Assembly (NCBI RefSeq): GCF_000379525.1
Contig: NZ_KB902527.1
Location: forward strand, 1-47,247
Source of the DNA: Lamprocystis purpurea DSM 4197
Lineage (GTDB): Bacteria; Pseudomonadota; Gammaproteobacteria; Chromatiales; Chromatiaceae
Direction of reading: 5' to 3'
Length of the DNA stretch: 47,247 bases
Part shown: positions 1 through 5,948 of the stretch, piece after piece
Position numbering within the stretch: the first letter of the stretch is position 1
Layout: every line of letters begins with the position of its first letter
Made by a program: the position numbers and the translations under genes
The notes under the pieces: model-generated
Database searches by the model: none
What the model saw: the letters and a program-made list of their open reading frames with translations, nothing else
Told to the model about the DNA's origin: nothing

Positions 1-195
1 GGTCTACAATCGACGCAAAATCGCCCGCGTATCAGCCCCGCGGCCCCCTCGGATGCCCGTCTTGCGCCGCTCCGAGCGTCGACCACGTGCTGAAATACCG
101 CCCGGCACCGGCCGGCGACCCTGGGCGCGGGGATACAATTCCCTATCTCTAAAGAAGGCCGCACCCGCAGCGGGCACCGTGCCAGGATCGGATTA

Positions 196-291
196 GTCCA
201 ACAAACGTTTATCCGTCGTGCGCGCCAGGCGCCGTGCCACAACCAGGGATCAGTGCGGCGCGCACGACGGATAAACGCTTAGTCGTTAGGC
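196..291 (+). other. attC-like integron recombination site
   Basis: Near-perfect 22-bp inverted arms lie at 205-226 and 257-278. They are framed on the left by GTCCAAC (197-203, fits RYYYAAC) and on the right by GTTAGGC (285-291, the classic core site GTTRRRY). Total length of about 95 bp fits an integron attC site. A short gene with a strong ribosome binding site begins 35 bp beyond the core site, as a cassette gene would. No integrase gene or second attC is visible here, and the arms are more perfect than in most attC sites, so this could instead be an unrelated hairpin. Confidence 0.42.
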
Positions 292-313
292 AATCAATGC
301 GCATCAGCAAGAT

Positions 314-320
314 AAGGAGG
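314..320 (+). promoter_or_regulatory. Shine-Dalgarno AAGGAGG setting a GTG start
   Basis: AAGGAGG ends 5 bases before GTG at 326. It is the reason for choosing this GTG as the start of the small membrane protein. Confidence 0.7.
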
Positions 321-325
321 GGCTA

Positions 326-565
326 GTGACCGGGTTCTGGATCGTTATTGCACTCGCGACCTTGATGATGGTTATCATTATAGGCATGATATACCATAAC
401 ATCATAAGTTGTCTCGTCTCCTTTATCGCTGGTGCGGTGGGGGTATTTGTCGCGCTTTGGGCGTTCACAAGTTGGGGCGAGCTCTCGGGTCTTGGCCTTA
501 TTCCACTGATATTTGGCGGACTTAGCTTCTGGACTGGGGTGCAAGAACTCAGAGCAGAGGACTAA
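326..565 (+). CDS. Small hydrophobic membrane protein
   Basis: This 79-residue protein has three hydrophobic stretches (about residues 3-23, 26-46 and 54-69) separated by very short loops, and ends in an acidic tail (ELRAED). It should be an inner-membrane protein. I do not recognise a named family and assign no function. The start is GTG at 326 with a canonical AAGGAGG upstream. Its position directly after an attC-like site suggests that it is or was an integron cassette gene, but no attC follows it. The downstream side is a dense block of interspersed repeats. Confidence 0.6.
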   Translation: MTGFWIVIALATLMMVIIIGMIYHNIISCLVSFIAGAVGVFVALWAFTSWGELSGLGLIPLIFGGLSFWTGVQELRAED

Positions 566-1190
566 TAGGGGGCAAAGGACTAATAGTGAGAGTAATAGGG
601 GACAGTGCGGCCTGGCAAGGCCGCGTGTTCTAGCGAGCATGGGACGGGGTCAGGGTCAGGGACGGGGTCAGGTCTTGTAATCCAGCACGTAATCGCCGTT
701 TCCTTGGTCTCGCAGGCAATAGGGGACAGACCACCAGGCAATAGGGGACAAGGCAATAGGGGACAAGGCAATAGGGGACAGACCAAGGCAATAGGGGACA
801 GACCACGGTTTCCCCCTTAAAGCCCAAGGCAATAGGGGACAAGGCAATAGGGGACAGACCACTGTGGGGACGGGGTCAGGTCTAGGGGGGGCGGGGTCAG
901 GTCTTGAACGACTTTGGGGGACAGACCACGGTTTCCCCGTTAGCCCGACACCATTGAGGCATAACGACTTTGGGGGACACGAGACTTTGGGGGCGGTAAT
1001 AGGGGACCGGTAATAGGGTAATAGGGGACAGACCACGATTATTACCCTGACTTGGCCTCATCGCGTCTTATGGCAATTAAACGTGGTCTGTCCCCGATAT
1101 ACCCCTGCATGACCCCGGTCCCTGTGGTGCAAGACCTGACCCCGGTCCCTGCGGTTTCGGCTTCGGCAACTAATTGGCTCAACATCAGCA
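566..1190. repeat. Interspersed repeat block with AATAGGGGACAGACCAC units
   Basis: This 600-bp stretch has no credible gene. It is built from irregular copies of a short motif (GGCAATAGGGGACAGACCAC and truncations, at least ten between 718 and 1034), copies of GGGGTCAGGTCTTG and, at 1111-1161, the inverted form of that last motif. The same motifs recur between genes up to 7300. They look like decayed REP-type units of the kind mobilised by REP-associated tyrosine transposases; no transposase is present in the window. Open frames here in all directions are repeat artefacts. Confidence 0.75.
664..709. repeat. 46-bp interspersed repeat, copy 1 (GGGGTCAGGTCTTG...)
   Basis: First of three well-conserved copies; the others are at 2643-2688 and 3569-3614. 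They start with GGGGTCAGGTCTTG and share the middle CCAGCAC followed by TAATCG. Each lies in an intergenic gap beside a small gene. Confidence 0.75.
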
Positions 1191-1205
1191 ACTGGAGTCA
1201 CAATA

Positions 1206-1403
1206 ATGAAATACACCGTTATTCTACATCGTACAGAAGAGGGCATCAGCGTTTCGGTGCCTGGACTTCCTGGGTGTTGGTCTGAGGGCGATACCGATGC
1301 AGAAGCCATCGAGAACATTCAGGATGCTATTCAGGAATATTTGGCTGCGGTTAAAGAAATGAGTCGTGGTCAGGAATTTCGTGAAGTGGATATAGCAGCT
1401 TAG
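1206..1403 (+). CDS. hicB: HicB-family antitoxin
   Basis: This 65-residue protein has the partial RNase H-like fold signature of HicB: MKYTVILHRTEEGISVSVPG, then LPGCWSEGDTDAEAIENIQDAI. HicB normally binds and neutralises the HicA mRNA interferase, and the complex often represses its own operon. The next gene starts 2 bases after the TAG stop and encodes a HicA-like protein, so antitoxin precedes toxin. There is no obvious C-terminal DNA-binding domain, which fits the short HicB class. The pair stands between repeat blocks, as expected for a mobile TA module. Confidence 0.85.
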   Translation: MKYTVILHRTEEGISVSVPGLPGCWSEGDTDAEAIENIQDAIQEYLAAVKEMSRGQEFREVDIAA

Positions 1404-1405
1404 AT

Positions 1406-1618
1406 ATGTCAAAGCTGCCAGGCGTCAATCATCTCGACGCAGTTCGCGCCTTTGAAAAGGCCGGGTTTCGCATAATCAGACAAAGCAAACACATTGTCAT
1501 GAGCGACGGCGTACATATCCTAACGATTCCTCGCCACAATCCCGTAAAAGCATTTACTATGGGCGGTATAGTTCAAGATGCTGGCCTTACGATCGAAGCG
1601 TTTCGCGCACTACTTTGA
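1406..1618 (+). CDS. hicA: HicA-family mRNA interferase toxin
   Basis: This 70-residue protein matches the HicA double-stranded RNA-binding-like fold. It has an N-terminal helix (HLDAVRAFEKAGFRIIRQSK), the catalytic histidine in SKHIVMSDG (about residue 31), and the strand/helix end HNPVKAFTMGGIVQDAGLTI. HicA toxins cleave mRNA and tmRNA and are held in check by HicB. The gene follows hicB with a 2-base gap and looks intact and full length. Many HicA proteins carry G-S-H at the catalytic site; here it is QSKH, a known variation. Confidence 0.85.
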   Translation: MSKLPGVNHLDAVRAFEKAGFRIIRQSKHIVMSDGVHILTIPRHNPVKAFTMGGIVQDAGLTIEAFRALL

Positions 1619-1852
1619 AAGCGAGACTAATAGGGGACAGTGCGGCTTGGCAATGTCGCGTAGTCTAGTGGGTGGAAATCCCACCTGGGTAATCGTGAGC
1701 CGCGAGCCCAGTATCGCGGAGGCAATAGGGGACAGGAGGCAATAGGGAGGCAATAGGGGACAGACCACGAGGCAATAGGGGACAGACCACGGTTTGCCAC
1801 TGAAAGTCCTGCCCCGGCAGCAAAGAAGACAAAGAATGGCCTAACTTTGGAC
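1619..1852. repeat. Interspersed repeat block after hicA
   Basis: Contains a GTGCGGCTTGGCAATGTCGC module (1637-1722, with a hairpin TGGGTGGAAATCCCACC inside) whose relatives lie at 601-640, 3365-3392 and 7184-7265, followed by more AATAGGGGACAGACCAC units up to 1797. No gene is seen. Confidence 0.65.
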
Positions 1853-1943
1853 AATTCCGGGGACAGTTTACTTAAGTTTCCCCGCATGACAGGCGGCCGC
1901 AATGCCAAAGAAAATTCGACATGTTACGGTGACAGTTTACTAA
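1853..1943 (+). pseudogene. 5' stub of a hicA gene with its upstream region
   Basis: Bases 1853-1916 duplicate 4269-4330 almost exactly, including the upstream GGGGACAGTTTACTTAA motif and the first six codons (MPKKIR) of the HicA part encoded at 4316. Here the frame starting at ATG 1902 runs into the left arm of an inverted-repeat element at 1924 and stops at 1941-1943, giving a 13-residue peptide. The element therefore lies exactly where the gene is cut off. This is a remnant with no predicted function. Confidence 0.6.
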
Positions 1944-2011
1944 ATTCACTGAATGCGGATGGGCGTTGAACGCAACCCGTAATTACTGTATTTAGTAAAC
2001 TGTCACCGTAA
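1924..2011. mobile_element. 88-bp element with perfect 22-bp terminal inverted repeats
   Basis: The left arm at 1924-1945 and right arm at 1990-2011 are perfect inverted copies (TTACGGTGACAGTTTACTAA and its complement at the outer ends). They enclose 44 bp. Single-arm or half copies of the GACAGTTTACT core occur at 1862-1872, 3292-3302, 3539-3550 and 4277-4287. It has no coding capacity. It may be a MITE or a REP/BIME-like hairpin; no clear target duplication is visible. Confidence 0.65.
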
Positions 2012-2059
2012 TTTTTAATGGCGAGTCCCTATTGTGCGCCGATAGCTTTGAGAGAAATC

Positions 2060-2329
2060 ATGCCTTCAATTTCAGCATTTTATGGGATCATCGTTTATAT
2101 GTATTTCATGGACAATAAACAACATAAACTGCCCCATATTCATGTTACATATTCAGGACAAGAGGTCATAGTAGCTATACCCGACGGAGAAATTCTTGAA
2201 GGAAATATTCCCTCTGCAAAAATGAAGCTGCTTAATGCCTGGATAGAAATACATAAGGAAGAACTAATGGCTAATTGGGAGCTAGCCGTGTCAGGCGAAC
2301 TACCTTATAAAATCGATCCTTTGAAGTAA
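2060..2329 (+). CDS. DUF4160 domain protein
   Basis: This 89-residue protein has the DUF4160 signature: MPSISAFYGIIVYMYFMDN, then LPHIHVTYSGQEVIVAIPDG, then the NIPSAKMKLLNAWIEIHKEELMANW helix. The family is a small, widely transferred accessory protein usually encoded directly upstream of DUF2442, as here. The biochemical role is unknown; the pair behaves genetically like a TA-type module. The start at ATG 2060 is chosen because the family begins with MP-x-I-S; an in-frame ATG at 2018 would add 14 repeat-derived residues. The gene is much AT-richer than the plasmid backbone, a sign of transfer. Confidence 0.8.
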   Translation: MPSISAFYGIIVYMYFMDNKQHKLPHIHVTYSGQEVIVAIPDGEILEGNIPSAKMKLLNAWIEIHKEELMANWELAVSGELPYKIDPLK

Positions 2330-2334
2330 AGAAT

Positions 2335-2622
2335 ATGAATCCAAGGGTTGAGCAAGTATCGGTCTTAAATGATTACAAACTGTCTATCGTTTTCAGTAAC
2401 GGTGAGCAAGGAATATATGATTGCTCTGGCTTGGTAGAATTTGGAGTTTTCAAGGAGTTTAAAAACTATAGCTATTTTAGACTAGCCAAGGTCTCTGCTG
2501 GCACCGTCGTTTGGCCTCATGAACAAGATATTTGTCCTGATACATTGTATCTAGACTCGACAAGAGAAATGGACCAGATGGTAAAGGGGCCAAGCTCAAT
2601 TATGAAATCCAAGAATGCCTAA
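2335..2622 (+). CDS. DUF2442 domain protein
   Basis: This 95-residue protein matches DUF2442: N-terminal VLNDYKLSIVFSNGEQGIYD, then GVFKEFKNYSYFRLAKVSAG, then VVWPHEQDICPDTLYLDS. It lies 5 bases after the DUF4160 gene, forming the standard pair. The family is predicted to act with DUF4160, but no activity is established. The gene appears full length, with the last 15 or so residues (MVKGPSSIMKSKNA) less conserved. Low GC matches its partner. Confidence 0.8.
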   Translation: MNPRVEQVSVLNDYKLSIVFSNGEQGIYDCSGLVEFGVFKEFKNYSYFRLAKVSAGTVVWPHEQDICPDTLYLDSTREMDQMVKGPSSIMKSKNA

Positions 2623-2642
2623 CCTTCGCCTCAAATAGGGAT

Positions 2643-2688
2643 GGGGTCAGGTCTTGTAATCCAGCACGTAATCGCCTTTTCCTGAGAA
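2643..2688. repeat. 46-bp interspersed repeat, copy 2
   Basis: Second copy of the GGGGTCAGGTCTTG repeat, placed between the DUF2442 gene and a decayed toxin fragment. Confidence 0.7.
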
Positions 2689-2744
2689 GGAGCGGCGCCG
2701 GATGATCCGCGTCCCTACGGCTAAGGCAAATAGTTTCGAGGTAA

Positions 2745-3051
2745 TTGCGTAGGAGATTTATTATTCCAGCATGTTGCAGCAATCAAGATATAGCGCATGA
2801 GATAGCTTGTGGGCATTTATTCGCCGGTCATGCGCATGAATTTGGCATTTCGACTCAAGCTCAATTTGAGGCCCTTATAAAAGATATACTGGATCTCCCA
2901 ACAAGAACAACAAAGCCTTCGCAGAGGCAGAGTGGCTTATTGGGATATGACTTTGGCGGCGATGGTAATAGTCGACCCTAATAGCCCGGATTGTGGAACA
3001 GCATTCATACCATATGATGGCAAGACTTATTTTGATAACTTAAGGTAATAA
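2745..3051 (+). pseudogene. Frameshifted C-terminal toxin domain (polymorphic-toxin type)
   Basis: One frame (from about 2783) encodes AHEIACGHLFAGHAHEFGIS then TQAQFEALIKDILDLPT; it shifts near 2935 and the next frame continues RVAYWDMTLAAMVIVDP then DCGTAFIPYDGKTYFDNLR with a stop at 3049-3051. The two pieces join into the module (H...F...ISTQAQF...AYWD...GGTAF-P..G..YFDNL) that I recognise at the C-terminal end of polymorphic/contact-dependent toxins. No N-terminal secretion or delivery region is present. The gene is truncated at its 5' end and broken by the frameshift, so it is probably inactive. The next gene is a plausible immunity partner. Confidence 0.5.
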
Positions 3052-3053
3052 CA

Positions 3054-3329
3054 ATGCATCTTATAGACATACAGGATTCTCATGGGCATTTAAAACTCTC
3101 GCTTGATAAGCTAATCACATTAAGTAACATTGTTAATGAGCTATGTTATGGGATAGGTATGTCAGATGCTGATTTTCAAGTAAGAATAGGGGCTTCTTCT
3201 TCAGAGGCAGTTGATCTACTTACTCAGTTAGTAGAACTCATAGATAAGATAGAAGCATATGAAAAAGACAACTCTGCGCCGAATGCCGGGGACAGTTTAC
3301 TTAGTTTGCGGAAAAGGAGGCAGCACTGA
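3054..3329 (+). CDS. Probable immunity protein partner of the toxin remnant
   Basis: This 91-residue acidic protein (MHLIDIQDSHGHLKLSLDKL, then LITLSNIVNELCYGIGMSDA, DFQVRIGASSSEAVDLLTQL) starts 2 bases after the toxin remnant stop. Small proteins of this layout commonly follow the AYWD...YFDNL toxin domain, so an immunity function is inferred from context. The last 14 residues (from about AGDSLLSLRKRRQH) are encoded by a GGGGACAGTTTACTTAG repeat, so the original stop codon has probably been lost. Confidence 0.5.
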   Translation: MHLIDIQDSHGHLKLSLDKLITLSNIVNELCYGIGMSDADFQVRIGASSSEAVDLLTQLVELIDKIEAYEKDNSAPNAGDSLLSLRKRRQH

Positions 3330-3737
3330 ACGCAAAATGCGCACGGGAAAAGCGCGAAAAGGGGCCAGCGCGGCTTGGCAATGTCGCGGAGTCGGCCTCG
3401 ATCAAGATTCCGGCCACTTGGGCTCGTCAGGTGCGTAGTCAGGCCATCCTGGCCTGATACCGTCAGGGCTGGTACGCATGCCGCTGGCCGGGATGACGAT
3501 CAAGGCCGCGGAGTCTAGGGAACCGAATGGAATGACGGTGACAGTTTACTAAATGCGCTATTGGGGGCGGGGTCAGGTCTTGCAATCCAGCACATAATCG
3601 TCGTTTCCTTGGTCACGTGAAGAATGCGTGATTGCAAGACCTGAACCCGGTCCCCGTCCGGGATTGTGACCCGTTCGGGATTGCGCCGGGGAACCGGCGT
3701 TCCTACGGTGGAGGTCAGAAACAGATCGCAGGCTTTC
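3330..3737. repeat. Composite repeat region
   Basis: No gene is seen. It holds a GCGCGGCTTGGCAATGTCGC module (3365-3392), a roughly 119-bp unit (3394-3512) that recurs inverted at 7990-8118 and itself contains the inverted pair GTAGTCAGGCCATCC / GGCCTGATACC, a GGTGACAGTTTACTAAAT half-element (3536-3553) and the third 46-bp repeat (3569-3614). Confidence 0.65.
3569..3614. repeat. 46-bp interspersed repeat, copy 3
   Basis: Third copy of the GGGGTCAGGTCTTG repeat, with CACATAATCG in place of CACGTAATCG. Confidence 0.7.
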
Positions 3738-3974
3738 ATGGATTTTGAGGTTGTCGGAAGCATTTCCAGCATTGAGCCTGTAGCTGTCGGCGCAGGCATA
3801 CGCGACTTGCCGCGGTTCCGAAAGCAATACGGCAAAGGAAGCTGGAAAAAGTTGAAAGGATTCGCAAGCGTCCGACTTATTGACGGCACAGTTCATACTG
3901 CCGAATTGCACTGGTATGAAGCTCATGGTATCGGCAAAAAAGAACTCAAGATAAAATTTCCGCTACTTGACTAA
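3738..3974 (+). CDS. Conserved small protein (MDFEVVGSI... type), unknown function
   Basis: This 78-residue basic protein is MDFEVVGSISSIEPVAVGAG then IRDLPRFRKQYGKGSWKKLK and ends AELHWYEAHGIGKKELKIK. I recognise the pattern (E-V-V-G..I..I..IA-G..IR....L.K.YG...W.K.KG...V.L.DG....AE.HWYEAHGIGK) as a widespread uncharacterised accessory family. The start at ATG 3738 fits the family; upstream codons derive from repeat DNA. It precedes another small conserved gene by 7 bases, which makes a two-gene unit likely. Confidence 0.65.
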   Translation: MDFEVVGSISSIEPVAVGAGIRDLPRFRKQYGKGSWKKLKGFASVRLIDGTVHTAELHWYEAHGIGKKELKIKFPLLD

Positions 3975-3981
3975 CTAAACC

Positions 3982-4218
3982 ATGGCCACAGACGAAAAAT
4001 CGCAATTGCCTTTTGCTGTTTGTATCAGTAATAAAGACTATCCAGCATCGCTGGAAGTCGGTAAGTTGTATCAAATTATACCAGACGAGGTTGCGGAATC
4101 ACACGGTTACATTCGCGTAATTGATGAAAGCGGAGAAGATTATGGCTATAGTAGGGATCGCTTTTTCCCTATCCAAATCCCCGCTGCGTTGCAGGAAGCT
4201 TTACTGAAAGCAGCCTAA
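3982..4218 (+). CDS. Conserved small protein (PFAVCISN... type), unknown function
   Basis: This 78-residue acidic protein is predicted to be mostly beta-strand: LPFAVCISNKDYPASLEVGK, LYQIIPDEVAESHGYIRVID, then ESGEDYGYSRDRFFPIQIP. The motif set (P-F-A-V-C-I.N..Y..SLE.GK.Y...PDE.A..HG.IRVIDESGEDY.Y....F) marks a small uncharacterised family found as single accessory genes in many bacteria. No catalytic residues stand out. It may be a partner of the gene at 3738, by adjacency only. Confidence 0.65.
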   Translation: MATDEKSQLPFAVCISNKDYPASLEVGKLYQIIPDEVAESHGYIRVIDESGEDYGYSRDRFFPIQIPAALQEALLKAA

Positions 4219-4268
4219 CGCCACGGAATGGCGCGGAATGGGTAAGGTCTCGCATTGTAGTATCCTCC

Positions 4269-4330
4269 AATTCCGGGGACAGTTTACTTAACTCCCCGCA
4301 TGAAAGGCGGCCGCAATGCCAAAGAAAATT
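4269..4330. repeat. Duplicated block shared with 1853-1916
   Basis: About 62 bp nearly identical to 1853-1916, covering the GGGGACAGTTTACTTAA motif, GGCGGCCGCAATGCC and the first codons of hicA. It serves here as the leader of the HicA::HicB fusion. Confidence 0.75.
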
Positions 4331-4615
4331 AGACAGCTAAGAGCCATTTTGCTAAAGGCTGGATGTACGTGTGAAAAGGCAAAAGGGAGTCATACAAAAA
4401 TGAACGCACACTATAGTATCTTAATTCAATGGTCCGAAGCAGATCAGGCTTACATCGCTTCGCTCCCGGAGTTCGGGCCTTATGCGCTAACGCACGGCGC
4501 TACCTACGAAGAGGCGCTTAAGAATGGTCAGGAAGCTCTAGACCTTCTGATGGAAGAAACCCTGCCATTGCCTCGTCCTCAAACTTTCGACGTCACTCAT
4601 AGGAAAGTTGCCTGA
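4316..4615 (+). CDS. HicA-HicB fusion created by an internal deletion
   Basis: Residues 1-28 (MPKKIRQLRAILLKAGCTCE then KAKGSHTK) are the N-terminal half of a HicA toxin up to and including the G-S-H catalytic motif. From M29 (ATG 4400) onward the protein is a HicB antitoxin: MNAHYSILIQWSEADQAYIA, SLPEFGPYALTHGATYEEAL, KNGQEALDLLMEE. In normal modules a complete hicA (70 or more codons) is followed by hicB with its own start. Here about 40 hicA codons are missing and the reading frame is kept across the join. HicB can still start at 4400 (GGGAG at 4385-4389). The toxin half lacks its later strands and helix, so toxicity is unlikely. Confidence 0.7.
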   Translation: MPKKIRQLRAILLKAGCTCEKAKGSHTKMNAHYSILIQWSEADQAYIASLPEFGPYALTHGATYEEALKNGQEALDLLMEETLPLPRPQTFDVTHRKVA

Positions 4616-4820
4616 CATACGCCTCAAAACTCGCGAGGAGACCCGCATCCATGTCCACGTTGCACACCCGGATGGTGAAGCGAAATTCTGGCTGACTCCC
4701 TCGGTACACTTGGCAGTGAATATCGGCCTTTCAAGTATGCAAATTTGTCAAGCGCAAGCAGTCGTTGAAGCGCATATTAAGGAGATTCAAGATGCCTGGC
4801 ATCGCCACTTTGGCTGCTGA
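4608..4820 (+). CDS. DUF4160 domain protein, N-terminally truncated
   Basis: This roughly 70-residue protein is TRIHVHVAHPDGEAKFWLTP, then HLAVNIGLSSMQICQAQAVV, then EAHIKEIQDAWHRHFG, which is the conserved C-terminal two thirds of DUF4160 (H-V-H-V, GEAKFWL, H...W...F). The usual first strand (F-R-x-Y-F-x-S) is missing. The likely start is TTG 4608, overlapping the end of the fusion gene and preceded by AGGAA at 4601-4605. It is followed by DUF2442 with a 28-base overlap, so it is another DUF4160-DUF2442 pair. Confidence 0.6.
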   Translation: MPDIRLKTREETRIHVHVAHPDGEAKFWLTPSVHLAVNIGLSSMQICQAQAVVEAHIKEIQDAWHRHFGC

Positions 4821-5094
4821 AGTCACCAATGTATCTAAGCATTGTTTCTGGCTCTTGCTGGATGATGAGGAATTGGCTGTACGGTTCTCGGAGTTCCCGT
4901 GGTTTAAGTCGGCAACCATTGAGCAACTCTCCGAGATTGAACGTCCAACGGAAAACCATCTATATTGGCCAAAACTTGACGTCGATCTTTCGGTTGAATC
5001 AATTCGCAAGCCTGAAGACTTTCCTCTGATCTCGACGGAGAAGAATAGGGGAAAGACCACGTTTTCCCCGACTGGACTGCCGCCAACTTGCTGA
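4792..5094 (+). CDS. DUF2442 domain protein with repeat-derived C-terminus
   Basis: The start is ATG 4792 with AAGGAG at 4779-4784. Residues 1-80 match DUF2442: SKHCFWLLLDDEELAVRFSE, FPWFKSATIEQLSEIERPT, then HLYWPKLDVDLSVESIRKP. The natural end should lie near FPLIS, but the frame runs on through an AATAGGGGAAAGACCACGTT repeat unit, adding about 18 residues (EKNRGKTTFSPTGLPPTC). Repeat insertion has therefore rewritten the stop. It is the partner of the preceding DUF4160 gene; function unknown. Confidence 0.7.
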   Translation: MPGIATLAAEVTNVSKHCFWLLLDDEELAVRFSEFPWFKSATIEQLSEIERPTENHLYWPKLDVDLSVESIRKPEDFPLISTEKNRGKTTFSPTGLPPTC

Positions 5095-5151
5095 TCTGTC
5101 GATTAGATTCGAGGGGATACCTCGGTAGCGGAATGGGGTCACGCCCGGAAT

Positions 5152-5265
5152 GGGGTCAGGTTTCGCATTGTAGCATTCCGATGAATGAGAAATGGCCTAA
5201 CCTCGCGCGCTGTCCGGGTCGCTTAACCCATGTCGGTAGGTAGGATGAGCAAGTTGCAAGCCTTC
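5152..5265. repeat. Direct repeat of about 115 bp, copy 1
   Basis: Starts with GGGGTCAGG(T/G) and continues through CCGATGAATGAGAAAT, CTGTCCGGGT and AAGTTGCAA. Copy 2 is at about 7281-7402. Each copy lies 100-140 bp upstream of an AT-rich accessory gene. The GCCTAAC / GCTTAACCC spacing inside has a faint attC flavour but no proper core sites. Confidence 0.65.
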
Positions 5266-5285
5266 CACCATGGTCGAGAGAATTA

Positions 5286-5391
5286 TGGCTACTGTCGCCA
5301 GAAAAATTGATGCATACAAATTGGTTGATCGCTCGCCCAATTTAATTGAGTCTGACCTTTTATCCCGGAAAGTCCGATCAATACTGAAATA
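5286..5391 (+). pseudogene. Short AT-rich frame, possible gene fragment
   Basis: ATG 5286 opens 34-35 codons (MATVARKIDAYKLVDRSPNL...) ending at TAA 5389-5391. It shares the AT-rich character of the next gene. I cannot link it to a family. It could be a short real gene or the decayed start of one. Confidence 0.25.
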
Positions 5392-5404
5392 AGCGTTTAA
5401 TATC

Positions 5405-5728
5405 ATGATTGATGATGAACAAGAAACGATGGGGCTGGTAAAAAAGATGAAGGATTGTCTACCCATTTTCGCCTATCCTTCGAAAGAGTTCGTCTCATTA
5501 TTGAAGAAGAGAAATATAAAACTCAAAGTCGATCAACTTCTGGAAATTATCGATACTGATTACTTTGGGGATGAAGGAGGGGTTGTCTGTAGTTTGAAGT
5601 TTCCCTTCGCAACTGAAGAGAATTTCGTTGTTTCGCTGACCCATCTTCGGCTTGTACCTAATCATCCCCTTCCGACAGATGTCAGAAAGTATCAAGTTCG
5701 CCGCGTTAGGAACTTAGCTCAACAATGA
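5405..5728 (+). CDS. Hypothetical protein, AT-rich
   Basis: This 107-residue protein has an acidic N-terminus (MIDDEQETMGLVKKMKDCLP), a central lysine/leucine helix (LLKKRNIKLKVDQLLEIIDT), a strand-like part (DEGGVVCSLKFPFATEENFV) and a basic end (VRKYQVRRVRNLAQQ). I do not recognise the family. Base composition is far more AT-rich than the backbone, like the DUF4160/DUF2442 genes, so recent acquisition is likely. It lies downstream of direct-repeat copy 1. Confidence 0.5.
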   Translation: MIDDEQETMGLVKKMKDCLPIFAYPSKEFVSLLKKRNIKLKVDQLLEIIDTDYFGDEGGVVCSLKFPFATEENFVVSLTHLRLVPNHPLPTDVRKYQVRRVRNLAQQ

Positions 5729-5822
5729 ATAATCAGCGAACACTCGGGAGGAAGAAAAACAGGTCGCATGAACCCCTGCCCCTGGAAGACGAAAAACCGA
5801 GGGAACCTCATTTTTTGGCCTC

Positions 5823-5852
5823 AGCCCTAAGCAGTCCCTCAAAGGGCTGCTG
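5823..5852 (+). terminator. Possible weak hairpin terminator
   Basis: AGCCCT (5823-5828) pairs with AGGGCT (5843-5848), and AGCAGTCCCT with AGGGCTGCT overlaps it. There is no T-tract, so rho-independent function is doubtful. Confidence 0.25.
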
Positions 5853-5948
5853 ATCATTGAATGACCTGACGAACAACTAAAGCTAACATGACGGCCTCTA
5901 TATCAACTACCTGCTTGTTATTGACATTAACATTGAGATTGGCGAACT

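Noticed and set aside
718-860. Closely spaced AATAGGGGACAGACCAC units resembling a CRISPR array
   Set aside because: Unit length and spacing are irregular, the intervening bases are themselves parts of the repeat, and no cas genes are nearby.
1637-1722. GTGCGGCTTGGCA module with an ATCCCACC hairpin as a tRNA or group II intron fragment
   Set aside because: The hairpins are too short and do not give a cloverleaf or a recognisable domain V; kept only as an interspersed repeat.
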